A DNA stretch of 64,000 nucleotides. It comes from Temnothorax longispinosus (lineage: Eukaryota > Arthropoda > Insecta > Hymenoptera > Formicidae). Of the stretch, positions 39,344 to 51,964 are shown piece after piece (position 1 is the first letter of the stretch; the number at the start of each line of letters is the position of its first letter). Location of the stretch: the NCBI RefSeq assembly GCF_030848805.1, contig NC_092363.1, forward strand, positions 21,980,600-22,044,599. Reading direction: 5' to 3'. The notes beneath the pieces were generated by a model. It was given only the letters and a program-made list of their open reading frames with translations, was not told where the DNA came from and did no database searches. Both the position numbers and the translations under genes were made by a program.

Positions 39344-42300
39344 TATATAATAAATATATTTTCTAACTGCAGTGTCCGGTGCATCACAATTTGCTCACAC
39401 TTCTCTGCCTCTTTTCTGCCAAACGAAGCGAAGATGAAATTTTTCACGTTCCCAGATTTCTGAATTTTATTCATTTCGTGAGCAAATTCAATTTACCACG
39501 GAGCGTATCGAATGTAAATCCCGGCGGCAAGTTTGCGCGGCGCGAGTAAGCACAACGTGGCCCAATTAAGGCAAGTCGGTCGAAAAAAAGGGGGAAACGA
39601 GAAATTTCGGCAGATTGGAATATCGGGGCAAATTCCTTTCGCGTGTGTATGCAATCTATTAAAACGGCGGACTATTCGAGTGCCCCGGATGGTGGAGGGA
39701 CGAGCGCGAACTTTTCTAGTAATTAATCGGCCCTCGATATTTCGTTCCTTCCCTCGACATCCTCGACCTCGTCGATTAATCTTATTTGCGATCGGCAAAC
39801 CAACTGGCACAACTCTATTGTATTTTTGACGGAGCACGCTTTTTAATCGGCACCAGCTTGGGAAACTTTGCCGTAACTTCACCGAGGAGGGACTATTACC
39901 GTTCTCGGAATAATGCCAGGGGTTTCCGTCACACGGGTCACCACCGACGAGATCTATATTAACGCTGGGCGAAGTTAGCCACTCGATTATTCAGACCGCC
40001 GCGCCACCGCGAAGGAAACTCAAGGTGACTGAAAAGAAGTCGCTAATTAATTAGAGGGATTCGAACGTGAAGTATCGCGAACTAACTGTGACGTCAGTTA
40101 CCCCGGATTTTATTTTCTCCCTAAGTGATATAGAGATTACTTTATACTAGTTTTGAAAACTACAATTAAAAATTCTATAAATAGATATATTTTACTGAAA
40201 TTTATCGAGATTATTAAAAATATTAGATTTTAGATTTTATATTTTGATATTTGATAAAAATTAATTATCAGTTCTAGTACAATATATATAGGAGTCGAGT
40301 TTATATCAAACTCTATTCAACTCTAATCGATTTCGTGTCTAAAATTGTCAACAATAACTTGCCGCGTGCCGCAAGTGAACTTTTAAGCGGAAATCAAAAT
40401 GCATTTTTAATTGCTATCGAAATTAGCGTCACGGGCAAAAACGTGTCTCTGATTCAATCAGATTTGTTGAGTTCTACAGCGAGCCGTCAAAGTACGCGTC
40501 CGGAGGGAATTAAGCGCGACATCCGACAGATGGATTAATTCTGTCGTCCCCGCGCGATACCGAGACTGCATATTACCGATAGGTATATGCAAGTGCTGTG
40601 TCAGCCTGCGTATATAAACGATGTCAATAAACGGCCGGTTGCAAATATCGCATTGCGGTTTTGCGACCGGTCGCGTTTTAGTAACGGAACGGACGCGGGC
40701 GGCATTAGCAGCCATTGATTAAAAGGTCTTGCGTGAATTTAACGTAGGATTTATTTTTTAACTATCGCTGCTGTGCACACACACATAATCCATCAAAATA
40801 AAAGCTACAATTATAGATTACAGCACGTGCGGTCAGGTTCGTTTCGTTTTTTACATTTTGTTTCGTAGCAAACACAAAAATGATCACACATCTCTTTAAA
40901 TATTATACGTAATAACGTGGCTGCGACTCTTTAGGAAAAGTTTAGTATGCTCAATAGCAGAGGCAGAGCAACGCGTGCACCAATTTCGTCGTTTGCCGTA
41001 ATGTATGGCTTTATCTCCGAAATTACTGCGCGACATGCCACGTTTCCAAGATACTTTCATAGCAAAAGTGGCTAAATGCGACGCACGGAGGAGGGACAAA
41101 AGCGCGTCCACGTTACGTTCTTTCATCAGCCTGCTTCAACTCGGGACTCGGCAAATCCAGCAATTCCGTTCGACAGCGGAGAAAGCTAGCGTACACCATT
41201 CACGGGCTTCACGAGCGTGCGTTTTCCCCCTCACGCTCGATGTAAAAATAGTACGATTTCCGAGCGGAATAAAACTCTGAGCTGTATAGTCCACCACGCG
41301 TTTTCATTTTTCATCTTTCGCACGCGCTATTTATCGCGGCGACGGAACCGACCGTCGCGGCGGACTCGAGATCCGACGATTTTCATGTAAATGCCGGGAT
41401 TACCGGCGCCTTTCAACGCTCGAGAATATATAGAGGAGTGTCTTCGACTCGGACATTTTTTAATATCGCGTTACGTGTCTCGGGAATCGTCGGATTTAAC
41501 GGCTAAAAAAGACGATCTCTCGATATTCATTTTAATTCTTCATTCGTATACCACCTCTTTAGAAAACATAGCGGCGGTATTAGCTCTTCACGTTATTGAA
41601 CGCTATAAACGGCTACGATACCACTCGAATAATGGTCACGTCATTTATTAAACCCTTAACGTTTACGCCTGACTTCCACGTGCACGCGTCTCAATGGATC
41701 TCGATATGATCATGGAAATAAAAGGCAAAATTTTACTTTAACATGAACTATTTAATAGTATTTTGATTACTGATTTAATAATATTTTGACAACAATTGGT
41801 TCTTAAAAGTCTTAATTTGTGATTATAAGAAATTTAACCCAAAATTAATCTTATGGATATTTTTTATATTTGAGATAGATATTACAAATTAAACATCCAT
41901 AAAGTTTAAAATAAATTTTTGTAATTATGTAACAAATGATATGAGGCATGAGTTTTTAATTGTAGAAGTTTGTTATATTTTGTCTATATATATATAGAAC
42001 GACGGAAATGTTTCGTGTTTTCTATTTTGATTTTACGTGGTCGTAAATTCTCGTTCATCTCTAGAGTTGCTCATCGGAAAAACAAAAATTATTCGTCGGT
42101 CTGGAAATGCGTTTCGCCAAAGATGTAACTCAAACGATGCATCCACCGCAACTCGTCTGATTTAAGCTCGCGAGGTTAATCTTGCGGAATATCCGAAAGT
42201 ACTATCTACGTAAAATACGAGCCGCTCGAAGCGAAAGAAATGTGTTAACTCAGAATTATATGCGATTTTAAAATACTTGACGTCCTTTAAAAAAACGGTC

Positions 42301-43195
42301 TTTAAATGAACTCTGCAGCAGTAGTTTGTTAAAAGATTTATTATGCATTATTTAATTACATGAGATCGTATAAATAATGAAGTATTTGTAGCAAGTTAAT
42401 ATTACTTTGGGATATTTCCATTCGTTTAAATTTGTATTATATTTAAAAATACTTTGATCAAGCTGTGAAATGGAACTACAAATCTAGAATAAAATTTACA
42501 AAAATATCATGAAGTTGAGTTAGATCGTTGTTCGAATCGAATCGCTGCACGTCGATGAGAATCTCGTCGATGATGTATCAAAAATTTGATACGCCACGCG
42601 GGGCGATGTTATTGCGCCGTTCGGGATTCGACACGTTTAACATTATTCCGCGGCGCGAGTGGAAAAGAATTTCTTGAGCTCCTGGCATTGTTACAAGACT
42701 TTTACGTCACCCCGGGGAAATTGCTATGGCAATTTTGTTCGTCCCGCGTTGGTAAACTTTGGTAAAGCAAAAATTAACATTCACGTCTTGGCAGCTCAAG
42801 GCATGCGAAACGAAGAGATGCGCTTATGCGCGTTTAAAACTTGGGTTCTTCGATCTCGAGGAAGCTTTGCGAGCATCCGTGCCGCGAATGCTTTGTACAA
42901 GTACCGATCAAGTCGCCACTGCCTCGACATTGTTATAGTTCGTGATCGTTATAAACTACGTTGTAATAATGATGATTTACTTATTGAAAATACAAAGGTA
43001 CAGCAACTATATATTCAAACAATAAAAAGTGACATTTCTATTCTCGCTCACATTTATTTAATAACAAAAACTACTATATTTAAGTATATTTACACAAAAA
43101 GGAACATATAGTACTTTAATGATTAATTCTCTTAAAACATAAACAATTTTCTAATTTTTTTATACCAAGAAATTCAAGAATTATTAGGGGTATTC
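39344..43195 (-). other. Probable intron 2 of nAChR alpha, part 3
   Basis: Contains the most GC- and CpG-rich stretches of the window's middle (about 39490-40060, 40340-40720 and 40970-41420), separated by AT-rich DNA. Long open frames on both strands here (up to 129 codons) and at 42659-43111 (150 codons) have no recognised domains. CpG-rich blocks of this kind could be promoters or conserved enhancers of the receptor gene, but no core promoter motif was convincing. Confidence 0.45.
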
Positions 43196-43436
43196 AAATA
43201 AGTTAAAGTTTAACGGTTTAACAGGTTATGTCGGGTTAAAGTCGAGTAAAAAGTTAATTAATTAACTTTGGGCGCGCTACTCTTTAAGGTTATGCAAAAT
43301 GCATAAATGTTTCATTAACCTATCACATTAATCTTTGGGTTAAAAGTGTAAAAATTAACTTTTTACCCGACTTCAACCCGACATAACCTGTCAAACCGTT
43401 AAACTCTAACTTATTTGAATATCCCTATTAATTTTT
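43196..43436. mobile_element. MITE, 241 bp, with inverted arms of about 75 bp
   Basis: The left arm begins AGGGGTATTCAAATAAGTTA and the inverted right arm AGGGATATTCAAATAAGTTA. Both continue through GAGTTTAACGGTTT/AAGTTTAACGGTTT, ACAGGTTATGTCGGGTT and AAAAAGTTAAT with roughly six differences over 75 bases. The interior holds GCGCGCT and GCATAAATG. ATT occurs on both sides, compatible with a 3-bp target duplication, but this is weak. It has no coding capacity. Short size and paired arms are typical of a hAT- or Harbinger-type MITE; the family was not determined. Confidence 0.75.
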
Positions 43437-44153
43437 ATACTCATTAAACTTCCATTCTGAAGGGTTCGCTTCTCATAATATTGAGTACAATTAGACATCA
43501 TTGAAAAAGAACTCCACAAGTATCGTGAAGGAGAAAAACGGAAGTAAATAAGAAAGCGCGAGAGAGAGGATGGAAAGAGGGAAGCGAGACCTTTGCCGAA
43601 AACAAGTGTAACTTCCGGTTAGACACAAGAGCCCGTCCGGCGGTTTCGTTCTAGCTCACTTTTGGTGACGAAGTAAATTCCACTTATGCCCCCGTAACGC
43701 CATCGCGCAGAGAGCTTCAATGCCCTAAGAAGACTTTAAGACGCTTTCGCGACCACCATTAATATAAATTGCATTGTTCAAAGTTGCCTAGTACGATTTA
43801 ATAACGCTAAATAAACGCGACGTGTAAATTCATCGTAAGCGAAGATGAAGATATACGACAACCACTTTTCCTCTTTTTAACTTTTAACCTACAGTGCAAA
43901 ATCAATAATTTTGTAGCTTGTAAAAATGTGATGACGGTAATATTATTTAAATTGAATTCGTAATAAGTTGTAAAAATTTCTAGATTTTATAATTAAATTT
44001 TATTCTCTATTTTTTTTTATATTCATATATATTTAGTATTTTACAAATAATTCATGTATAATGTGCATTCTAAAAAAATGATATTTTTAATTATGTAAAT
44101 ATAGCTATTTAAAAAAAAGATAGAAATATGCATTGTAAAAATAGTTGCAAGTA

Positions 44154-44645
44154 CGAAGTCTGTTCAAATTTTCCTTGATGCTCTCCAGTGTCGAATCCTT
44201 TCAACGTGAATTTCATTTAGAAAAAAAAGTTCACGAGTGTCAGATCCAGAAAATGTTAGAAAAAGGTCTGTACTGTGAAAAGACAATTCATGGTTCTTTC
44301 ACCACGGTACGCGCTCGCGCATGCATCGCTGCTGACTCGTCACTTCTGCACCAAAACAAAAATGATTGTGCTTCTTCAGTCTTTCTACTCTCACGACCTG
44401 ACTGTCGTGGACTTTTTTCTTTTTCCAAAACTGAAATCTGTTGAAAGATCGAAGATTCGATACACGGACTTTCGCACAATACCGAAAAAACGTGTACCAG
44501 GATTGCTTTCAAAAGTGGAAACGGCGTTGGGAATGATGTATCAACCGATAAGAAACATATTTCAAAGGCGACAAGACTGAATAAGTTATAGGTATGCTTA
44601 AAAAGGGTATTAAAAAAAGTTCGGATATTTTTTTAACAGATCTTG
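44154..44645 (+). mobile_element. Internally deleted mariner element (492 bp)
   Basis: The left end CGAAGTCTGTTCAAA and the inverted right end CAAGATCTGTTAAAA match at about 11 of 15 positions and resemble mariner terminal repeats. The right end continues inward to a GTTCGGATATT block, typical of these families. The left end is flanked by TA; the right flank is CA, a likely decayed TA. A full mariner is about 1.3 kb, so about 0.8 kb, including the first two-thirds of the transposase, is missing. The interior encodes the transposase remnant listed next. Confidence 0.75.
44275..44580 (+). pseudogene. Mariner transposase, C-terminal remnant
   Basis: The frame contains ALAHASLLTRHFCTKTKMIV (residues 13-32) and VVDFFLFPKLK (residues 44-54). 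These correspond to the mariner segments around the second catalytic Asp (normally HHDNAxAH) and the third catalytic Asp (PxDFFLFPKLK). The third Asp (residue 46) is kept, but the HDN with the second Asp is replaced by PRY at residues 10-12. The family's usual C-terminal YF-GD ending is found in another frame at about 44548-44578, so at least one frameshift has occurred. The N-terminal DNA-binding region is absent. It is not functional. Confidence 0.8.
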
Positions 44646-47600
44646 CATATATTATACTTTAAAATTGCATTATATTTTACTTACTTTACTTGCATTATAC
44701 TTTAAAATTTAAATTTGTTGATGATTAGTTTTATTAACATATTTAAGTTTCAATGGTACAAAATTGTGATGATAAAAATGATATCTATTGAATCTTTGTC
44801 CAAGAAAAATCTATTTTAAATCGACTTGGACTCCGTCACGGTGCATCGTACCCCAGGTTTCTGCGCCAATAGACTTCCTAACTTAACGGAAGCGAAAACT
44901 ATACGTCAATCAATGTCGCCGCCTCCGCGACATCCGCAAATTCAGATAGGTGCAGCTGCTAAGCCGGATAACTTCTGGTAACCCAGTTGTTATACCGCGA
45001 AATCGAAATATCTAGTGAAATATCAGTGAATTGCTCTTCATCGAATAAACAGACAGTTGACTAAGTGTTCAGCTTACGTAAGCGTTTTGCAAAATAAATT
45101 TACCAGCTGTAGTATTTTGCGATAAGTTATTCTACGTAATTATAAATCTGTGAATTACATTTTACCACAAGTTGGATAATACTTTAATATTCCGGTTATG
45201 TTAATAAGCAAATATTTATTCTAATTTTCTTTCATTATATATTTCTTCCATCGTGCGATTGGATTTTTGTCTTTTTGGTTCTAAAGTTTACATTCAAAAT
45301 AAAATTTTGAGCGCGCGCACAGTGCTCTATATATTTTCTCACAAACGATATGGTCATGACATAAATTCTACCATAACTCGCGCGAATCGCGTAATTATTT
45401 TCATACGTGAGGCATTTCCCCTAACTTCTTCTGCGGTCTCGCACGAACTTTCGTGAAGTGAGGAAGATCATTCGCAGACGTGCTAGTAAGATGCACCTTA
45501 TGACATGGACGCTTATAAGAAAAAGCCGGATAATGAAAGAAAAGAAGAAGCATTTCTCACCGCGAGCACGAGGCGTGATTTCTGTTAAGGGAGCAAGGAA
45601 GTTTTTCTATTCGCATAGTCTTCCTTCTCGTATTCCTCACAATTCTCTTGTTCTTTGGCTCAGTTCCGGACGCTAATTAAAAGTTCACGATTCTGAGCAC
45701 TCGCATAAAGATAGGCCGAGATCTCCCGATCCCTGGGATGACAGACAGAATGACGTCTTTTTATAGTTGAAAATTATGGAATAATTTCCTCTTGTTTTAT
45801 GTTCAAAATGAAAAATCTGCAAGTTCCATTTGTAAGTTTGATTGTATAAATTACAAGAACTGATGATGTCGAGTGTAACGATGCGAATTTAGTAATTTAA
45901 AAATCTACATAATGGAAGATAAATCTTGTATATCCTGTACATTTGTAGACTTATAATGAAAATTTACGTGGTTGATAATAAAATATATAATGGAGCAATA
46001 AGGTTATAGCATAGATTATATTTTTCACTGCCATTTTGCTGCTCCTCACTAAACGATGCTTTATTTGAAAATCATAATGAACACTGTAACTTTTCTTTTT
46101 TGCGCTAAAAAACCTGATGAAAAAAATAATATACTTTATCTTCTCTCACAATATTCTTCTTGCTTCTAAAGCAAGATAAATAATCGGATATTAGATTAAT
46201 TTATGTCTACCTCATATCCGTGTAACTTTACACCTTGCATTTATTATTCGGAGATTACCCCGTGGTTAAACCTCGCATATAGTAGAACGAACAACAGAGC
46301 GTAAAAAATGGCGCAATGCCTTTATCTTCCAAAACAGGATATAGCGGTGTAATCCACGAAGTTTCTTTTCTTCTTGGACCGCAGAAATTCACCATTTTTT
46401 ACGCTCGCGTAATTATAACTCGCGAATTGCCAAGTTTGATGGATTATCCACGCATATAGTAGGATTATTTCACTCAAGCCATCGCGAAAGTTACATGTAA
46501 CGTAAATTTCGGAAATCCGATTAAAATTTATATATCGCTTCAACTACAACTCCCATCTTAATTAGTTATTTCCGGCATATAAAAAGGATTAAGTAACAAA
46601 TGTTTCGCGTCCCGTTTACATTCGTGAATATTATTTGTGAACATTATCATCTCGGAAAACACTCTGCTTGTTTCATCGTGTCTAATAGATCTGAAATTAA
46701 CGTGTTCGCATGGGAGAATACGGAAGACGCAAAGCGTTAACTTTCCAGCTCCTTAATTTTGCACCTTTCGCGCTGATCTAATTTTCTTCACGTCTACGTT
46801 CGAGGCTGCGTTCTGCAGCATAACTCGCAGCGAAATAAGCCGCGTAATAAGACCGTGTAAGCTTAGCATCGCGCAGATCCCGTTCCAAAATGAATTCCCC
46901 CCTCCGGCAAAGCTGCTAATTGCATTTACTGTACTGGCGGTAGCATCACGTTCGAGAAAATAAGTAACACGAAGGGTAATAGCTGTAACTGGTGAACACA
47001 ATCAGACATAACAAGTGGCTTGTTAAAGCAAAATGTGCTTTACCGCATAAAGCCTTGCGTTTTCTCGAAGACAGTAAAAGTGATTGCGATGCTTGAAAAA
47101 TAATTGAAGCATTAAGATTTTACAATCACAAGTATCACTGAAGCATTCGCAAAAGTGTTATACCAAGCAATGTAGTAGAAATCTTAGGGCTTTTAACGGA
47201 GATTGCAATAAAAATATTTAGTAAAATATAAATTAATATCCGCAAAATTATTTAAGTCTTTTTGTATATTTTATAGAGGGTTATCAAACTTATATCTTGA
47301 GAAATAATTCTAAAAATACATTGAGCAAATAGATATATAAAAACTATTAACAAATAAGCGTTTCTCGAGCGTACTCATGATATTGCAATCCATAAATATT
47401 AATTTAAAGATACAACTAAATGTATACAATTAATAAAGGATTCAATAAAAGTAAAAATTAATTTTATACAATTAAAATGACGACAATGCAACATAAAAAT
47501 ATAAAATGAATCTTTTTTATATACTTTTTTATAATTTTTAAAATTATAATAAACAATTAAATATACTTTTTATAACGTCATTAAAACTGCAACGAACAAA

Positions 47601-50600
47601 TGAATATAGTTTTTTATACGTTGCATAATATTGATTATCACTTTATACTTATTAGACCATTAATAATTGAAGATTTTTTTGTTTTTTTTTTCGCTTGCGC
47701 AAGAAATCCTTTAAATTTCACAAACTTTATAGAAACTTGTAAATGCACCGCTATGTAAACATTGTTTACTTTATCTAACCGGACAGTATGGTGTGTGCTG
47801 CAAGTATAATTAGCAACTTAAGCTAGAATCTCATTCTACCGCACGTTCCATGATACTTCGTGCAGTTTTCTTATCTAACTCAATAAATGTCTAATCCATG
47901 GGAAAAGCATTAAATATTGAATCGCAAGAAAGACGACTGGTTTTTATATTTAAATATAATGATTAGATTCCTTCTTAATTTATAATCATCTTGTCTACTT
48001 ACTCTATCAAGAATTACGACTTGAAATTCTTTGATATAAGTTTTTGCGTATACATCAAACTTCGCGAGCCACGGTAACAGCAGCCCCAACAATTTTGGCG
48101 TTTGATGCTATTTTAGACTTCGTCAAATATTCAGGCTCTTTTTATTTAAGACCTACTTTTCATCTCGAGCGTTTCTCACGAAAAAGTCCGACTGTGTTTG
48201 ATATTTACATAAGATTGCCGCGACACTCGCGGAAAATTTTCGGTGGAGTAAATTGCTGCGGTAAGCGCCTTCACCGATATTTTATTTTTCTTTTTCACTC
48301 CCACTCCTTTTCCTTACCTTGCCTTATCCGCTCTTCTGTCTGCAAGCTTTTTATTTACTTTGGGGTTGAAAAGAGCCACACGCCGATTGGTTCGCGGAAT
48401 GATGGCGGCTCTCTTTTCCATGGTATAAAAGGGGTAGGGTTTCAATTTCAGTTCGATCGCGCGAACCAACGGCGGGAGTCGAAGGATTGCAGGCAGGGGT
48501 GGATGTACACATCGATGCAACATAGTATATGAGAGTTGCGGCTAAACGTCCAAGCCAAAAGAAAACGCGCCCGCGTGGTTGATTGTTGATATGCCTGAGG
48601 CGCGCAGTGTGACGGTTTACTAACGTGTGATTAAAGACTGGAATCGCAAGATGTTAAACGGCGAATTAAAAATTTTAATTATCGTTTCACGACGTATGTC
48701 CGCTTCTTTCGCTGATCTTTTGCCTTAATAATAAAGCTAATAAAGAACCCGGAAAACTAATTGAAGGAAATTGAACGAAGTTTTACTCCACTCAGGAAAT
48801 GTGGCTGATATAGGCGCGGTTTTTTTTTTTTGCACGAATGCAATGCAAGCGTTTAATTTACGCGAACTACTGTAACACCTCTATTTTTGGATCATCGATG
48901 TGGAGAGCATATTCGCTTATTGTCTTCTCATTCATAGTCGCATTCTCGTCGAACCGATTTCTCAGCACGCTACGAATTCGATACTTGAATTCAATTACGA
49001 GCAACGCGATAGGATAGTCGATAATATTGCTGCATTTCTCTTTGCTTCGACTCCATATCGGCGTATCAGGATAATTCGATAACTAGGTACGGGATGTCCG
49101 TAAACAGCTTATCCGTTCTGTAGCTGCAAAATGTGCAAACTACATCAGCATTTCCATGTAAAGAGAATTGCTTGCCGACGGAATCTGTAGAAATAAGAGA
49201 AAGAAGAGATTGAGCAGGAACGTTGTACGTTAACAAAAAAAGAACTAGAATAACTTGAAAAGCGTAAATTCGTAAAAGTCTCACTTATTTTATAGAATTG
49301 AATCTTTATTAAATTGTATGTAATGTGGCAATTTCAGAATAAAATATTGTTATTTACATACAATAAATTCATTTGAATATATATATTAACGAGTTATGTA
49401 GATAATTTATATTAAATTTTATAATTATAAATAGCCGCGGGTTATTTTAGCAATAACCAATAATCACAAGCGTTCTATTTATTGATGTTACATAATACAT
49501 AAGTGATAACATTAATACATAAGTATAATATCGAATAGCCATCTAGTATTTCTATCATTTATGTATCATGTTATATTGTCGATTAATTGCATACGAACCG
49601 AGGGGGGCAAATCCGAGAACCAAAATCACTTGTTTCCGTCAATGAAGCTTTATAATACAAGATAACGGGAATTCAGGAAATGCCAGACGAGATGTTTTAC
49701 GGGCAAGAGCCAATTCGCAACGCGTTTAATCGAACCTTCGTACCGGCGGAGTTTTATCGAGAGAAACAGTGTGACATCCGCAATTTCGAGATTAAAACTG
49801 CACTGGTTTCGCATCTCGCGGAGAATCAGTATCAACCGCGCAAACACGCCGCCCGCGCCGGTTAGTGCATCGACTCGCGTTTATAGATCGGCAATAATAA
49901 ATGTGTCTGGCGGTACGTCGCGATATTTACGGTGGCACGATTAAAAATTTGCGGCGAAGAAAGGAAGACAGATAGCGTTGTTCAGCACACATTGTGTGCA
50001 TTGTTATTAACATTAAAAGTATACGAATTTTGTAGATTGATATTGATTCATGATAAATGCGACATAATAAAGAAAAAAAAATGACGAAGGAAAAATCACG
50101 AAGATAAGCAGTAATTAAGACGAAATCCTTTCACTTTCTCTTATCAATTTATTTCTGATTTTAATTACATAGATTAAAATCAACACATTGAAATTATCTT
50201 TATCGCATTATAGTTGTATAGTTGAGAAAGTATTACATTATGTATTACATTGTTTAAATAGTCTATATGTATTCACATATATAATTCCAGCATAATACTA
50301 CTCATATGTGTAGGATGACTTAACGTACATAATTAATTTCTTCGATATAAATCCGCAGATTTTGCAGTATGCGACATAACAGAATATCAGACGAATCGAT
50401 TTGATCGTTCTTGCGTGGATAAACGTAATAGTCCATTGTTACAGTCCAATTAATAACGTAATGAAATGTGCAAATGGACGCATTAGTACCGGTCGCGAGT
50501 GAACGATAAAATTTGCGGCTCTTTTATTAATTGTTTACAATACCTACGAAGCAAAACATAGACTTCGGTGTTGACACTGTGCTCAAACACCGGAAGAGGA

Positions 50601-51777
50601 AACCATAAACTAGCTGTCACAATCGGAAACAGTCCAAAATTTCACAATGCGTAATGCACTATTGAGACTTTGCTGTGTTCGCGCAACTTTGGATGTGTCT
50701 ATTACGCCCAACACATACTACTCTTGCACGGTTGAGTATTACGATTAGAGCGAAACATGGAATAGGTTCGCACACGCAAGTTCGGACGTGATGAAATGTT
50801 TAACACAATTTCCAAACTAGATAATAGATATTGCAGATATTAGAGGTATTCATGTATAAAGATAAAATTTATATATTGAATATAATAAAAAGAAAATATA
50901 CAATAAAAGAATATACAAAATAGTTAGGTAACTGACTTACTTATATCATGGCTAGGCTTCAGTAAAAATGTTATTAAGTAAAATTGTTCATGAATTGTTC
51001 TTTATCTGGTATAACGTATTAGCCAAAGTTTCACGATACAGTTTCTGGCAAAATTCGCTGCACGCTCAGTGCAGCATCGTGACGCATTATTTGAGAACAA
51101 TTGCGGTAATGAGACGCAATCCTATGTGTATTAGTTAAATAAAAGTCGAGTTCACAGAGTTGCAGTTAGCGCTAAATGTAAGCGCGGTGAGAATACGGGC
51201 CAAACTAACCCGCGCGGGACACAAGTAGTACAGCCGCGAGTTACTTAGCCGTGTGTCTGAGCACGTTGCGATTATTTCCACTCGGGCCGCCCGGAATGAC
51301 TTGGAGCGCGCGACCGAAAACTACCGTGATTAAGTTCACACCGTGCGCGGTCTGACGATTAAGAATACGTGAGTGTTTACAGCGCGCGGGCTTGGTTCTA
51401 CTTGCTTCTAGCATGCCATCGTCAGCGATACTCTTGTGCAGCCCGACATTACATGCAACCGCGACCGACACTCCGAGTGTCATCTCATTTTTACGACGAA
51501 ATTGCGACGCGGAACTACCTTAACTTGGGCTAGAGTGCGGCAAGTAGGAGAAATAAGATTCGCGAAAAGTTTCAGAATGTAAAAGAAATATCCATGTTAT
51601 CTCTGAATAACATATAGAGTTAAATTTAAAATGGGTTGAATTACTTCTTATTGTCTTGTGAAAGTTGCAGCTGGTTTCGTATATGCTTCCAAACTTTTCT
51701 TTAAATTGTTCACTTTTCATAAACAATAGAAAAAGTAGAAGTTTTAAAATAGTTATTTGTGTAACAAGTGTCGTAAG
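44646..51777 (-). other. Non-coding DNA, probable intron 2 or 5' flank of nAChR alpha, part 4
   Basis: Mostly AT-rich with CpG-richer blocks at about 44820-45000, 45440-45680, 46590-47000, 48040-48650 and 51040-51500. The longest open frame of the window after the retrotransposon (48044-48532, 162 codons) is here, but its translation shows no known domain and no splice context. It holds an inverted 15-bp repeat at 46297-46406. No RNA genes were recognised. Confidence 0.45.
46297..46406. repeat. 15-bp inverted repeat pair
   Basis: GAGCGTAAAAAATGG at 46297-46311 is present inverted and perfect at 46392-46406, 80 bp apart. A direct repeat of CGCATATAGTAG lies on either side (46274 and 46453 regions). 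It may be the remains of a small fold-back insertion. Confidence 0.5.
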
Positions 51778-51852
51778 ATGAAAATTCCCGGGTGCGGAGT
51801 TTACGCACGAGCCTTCGGCTCGTGCGTAAACTCCGCACCCGGGAATTTTCAT
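51778..51852. repeat. Perfect 75-bp hairpin (36-bp arms, 3-base loop)
   Basis: Left arm 51778-51813 and right arm 51817-51852 are exact inverted copies: ATGAAAATTCCCGGGTGCGG outward, GCACGAGCC next to a TTC loop. The element is GC-rich, in sharp contrast to the AT-rich flanks. The bases just outside (GTGTCGTAAG left, inverted GTCGTGTGTAAAA right) are also partly complementary. Because it is a palindrome, both strands encode nearly the same peptide from MKIPGCGVYARA, so the open frames here are a by-product of symmetry. Perfect arms suggest recent origin or continuing correction. Confidence 0.95.
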
Positions 51853-51877
51853 TTTTACACACGACTTACACTCCCTA

Positions 51878-51964
51878 TTTTATGTGGCAAGTGCCTGGAA
51901 AGTGGTCTATCACGCACGCGTAGCGTGCGTAATGGGGCACTTTCCATGCACGTGTTGCATAAAA
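51878..51964. repeat. Second, imperfect hairpin 25 bp from the first
   Basis: The arms start TTTTATG, contain GTGC and GGAAAGTG, and meet at ACGCACGC-GTA-GCGTGCGT. The inner 23 bases match at 19 positions and the outer 19 bases at about 13. Like its neighbour it has a GC-rich apex with a 3-base loop in AT-rich surroundings. The same layout and close spacing suggest that the two hairpins form one unit. Confidence 0.8.

Noticed and set aside
40055..40075. GGATTCGAAC motif resembling a tRNA T-loop
   Set aside because: No acceptor stem or anticodon arm can be formed around it; no tRNA gene was found in the window.
40458..40715. Possible C2H2 zinc finger (CDICNRPF) in a minus-strand frame
   Set aside because: The spacing to the histidines is wrong for a C2H2 finger and there is only one such motif.
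42545..42580. Minus-strand Ile-Leu-Ile-Asp-Val-like peptide resembling the end of nAChR exon 2
   Set aside because: The upstream residues do not match the family and the junction lacks a GT donor.
42659..43111. 150-codon open frame on the plus strand
   Set aside because: The translation is unlike any family known to me and drifts into AT-rich Ile/Lys/Tyr sequence at its end.
48044..48532. 162-codon open frame on the plus strand
   Set aside because: No recognisable domain, no convincing start context, and it lies in a CpG-rich block where stop codons are rarer by composition.
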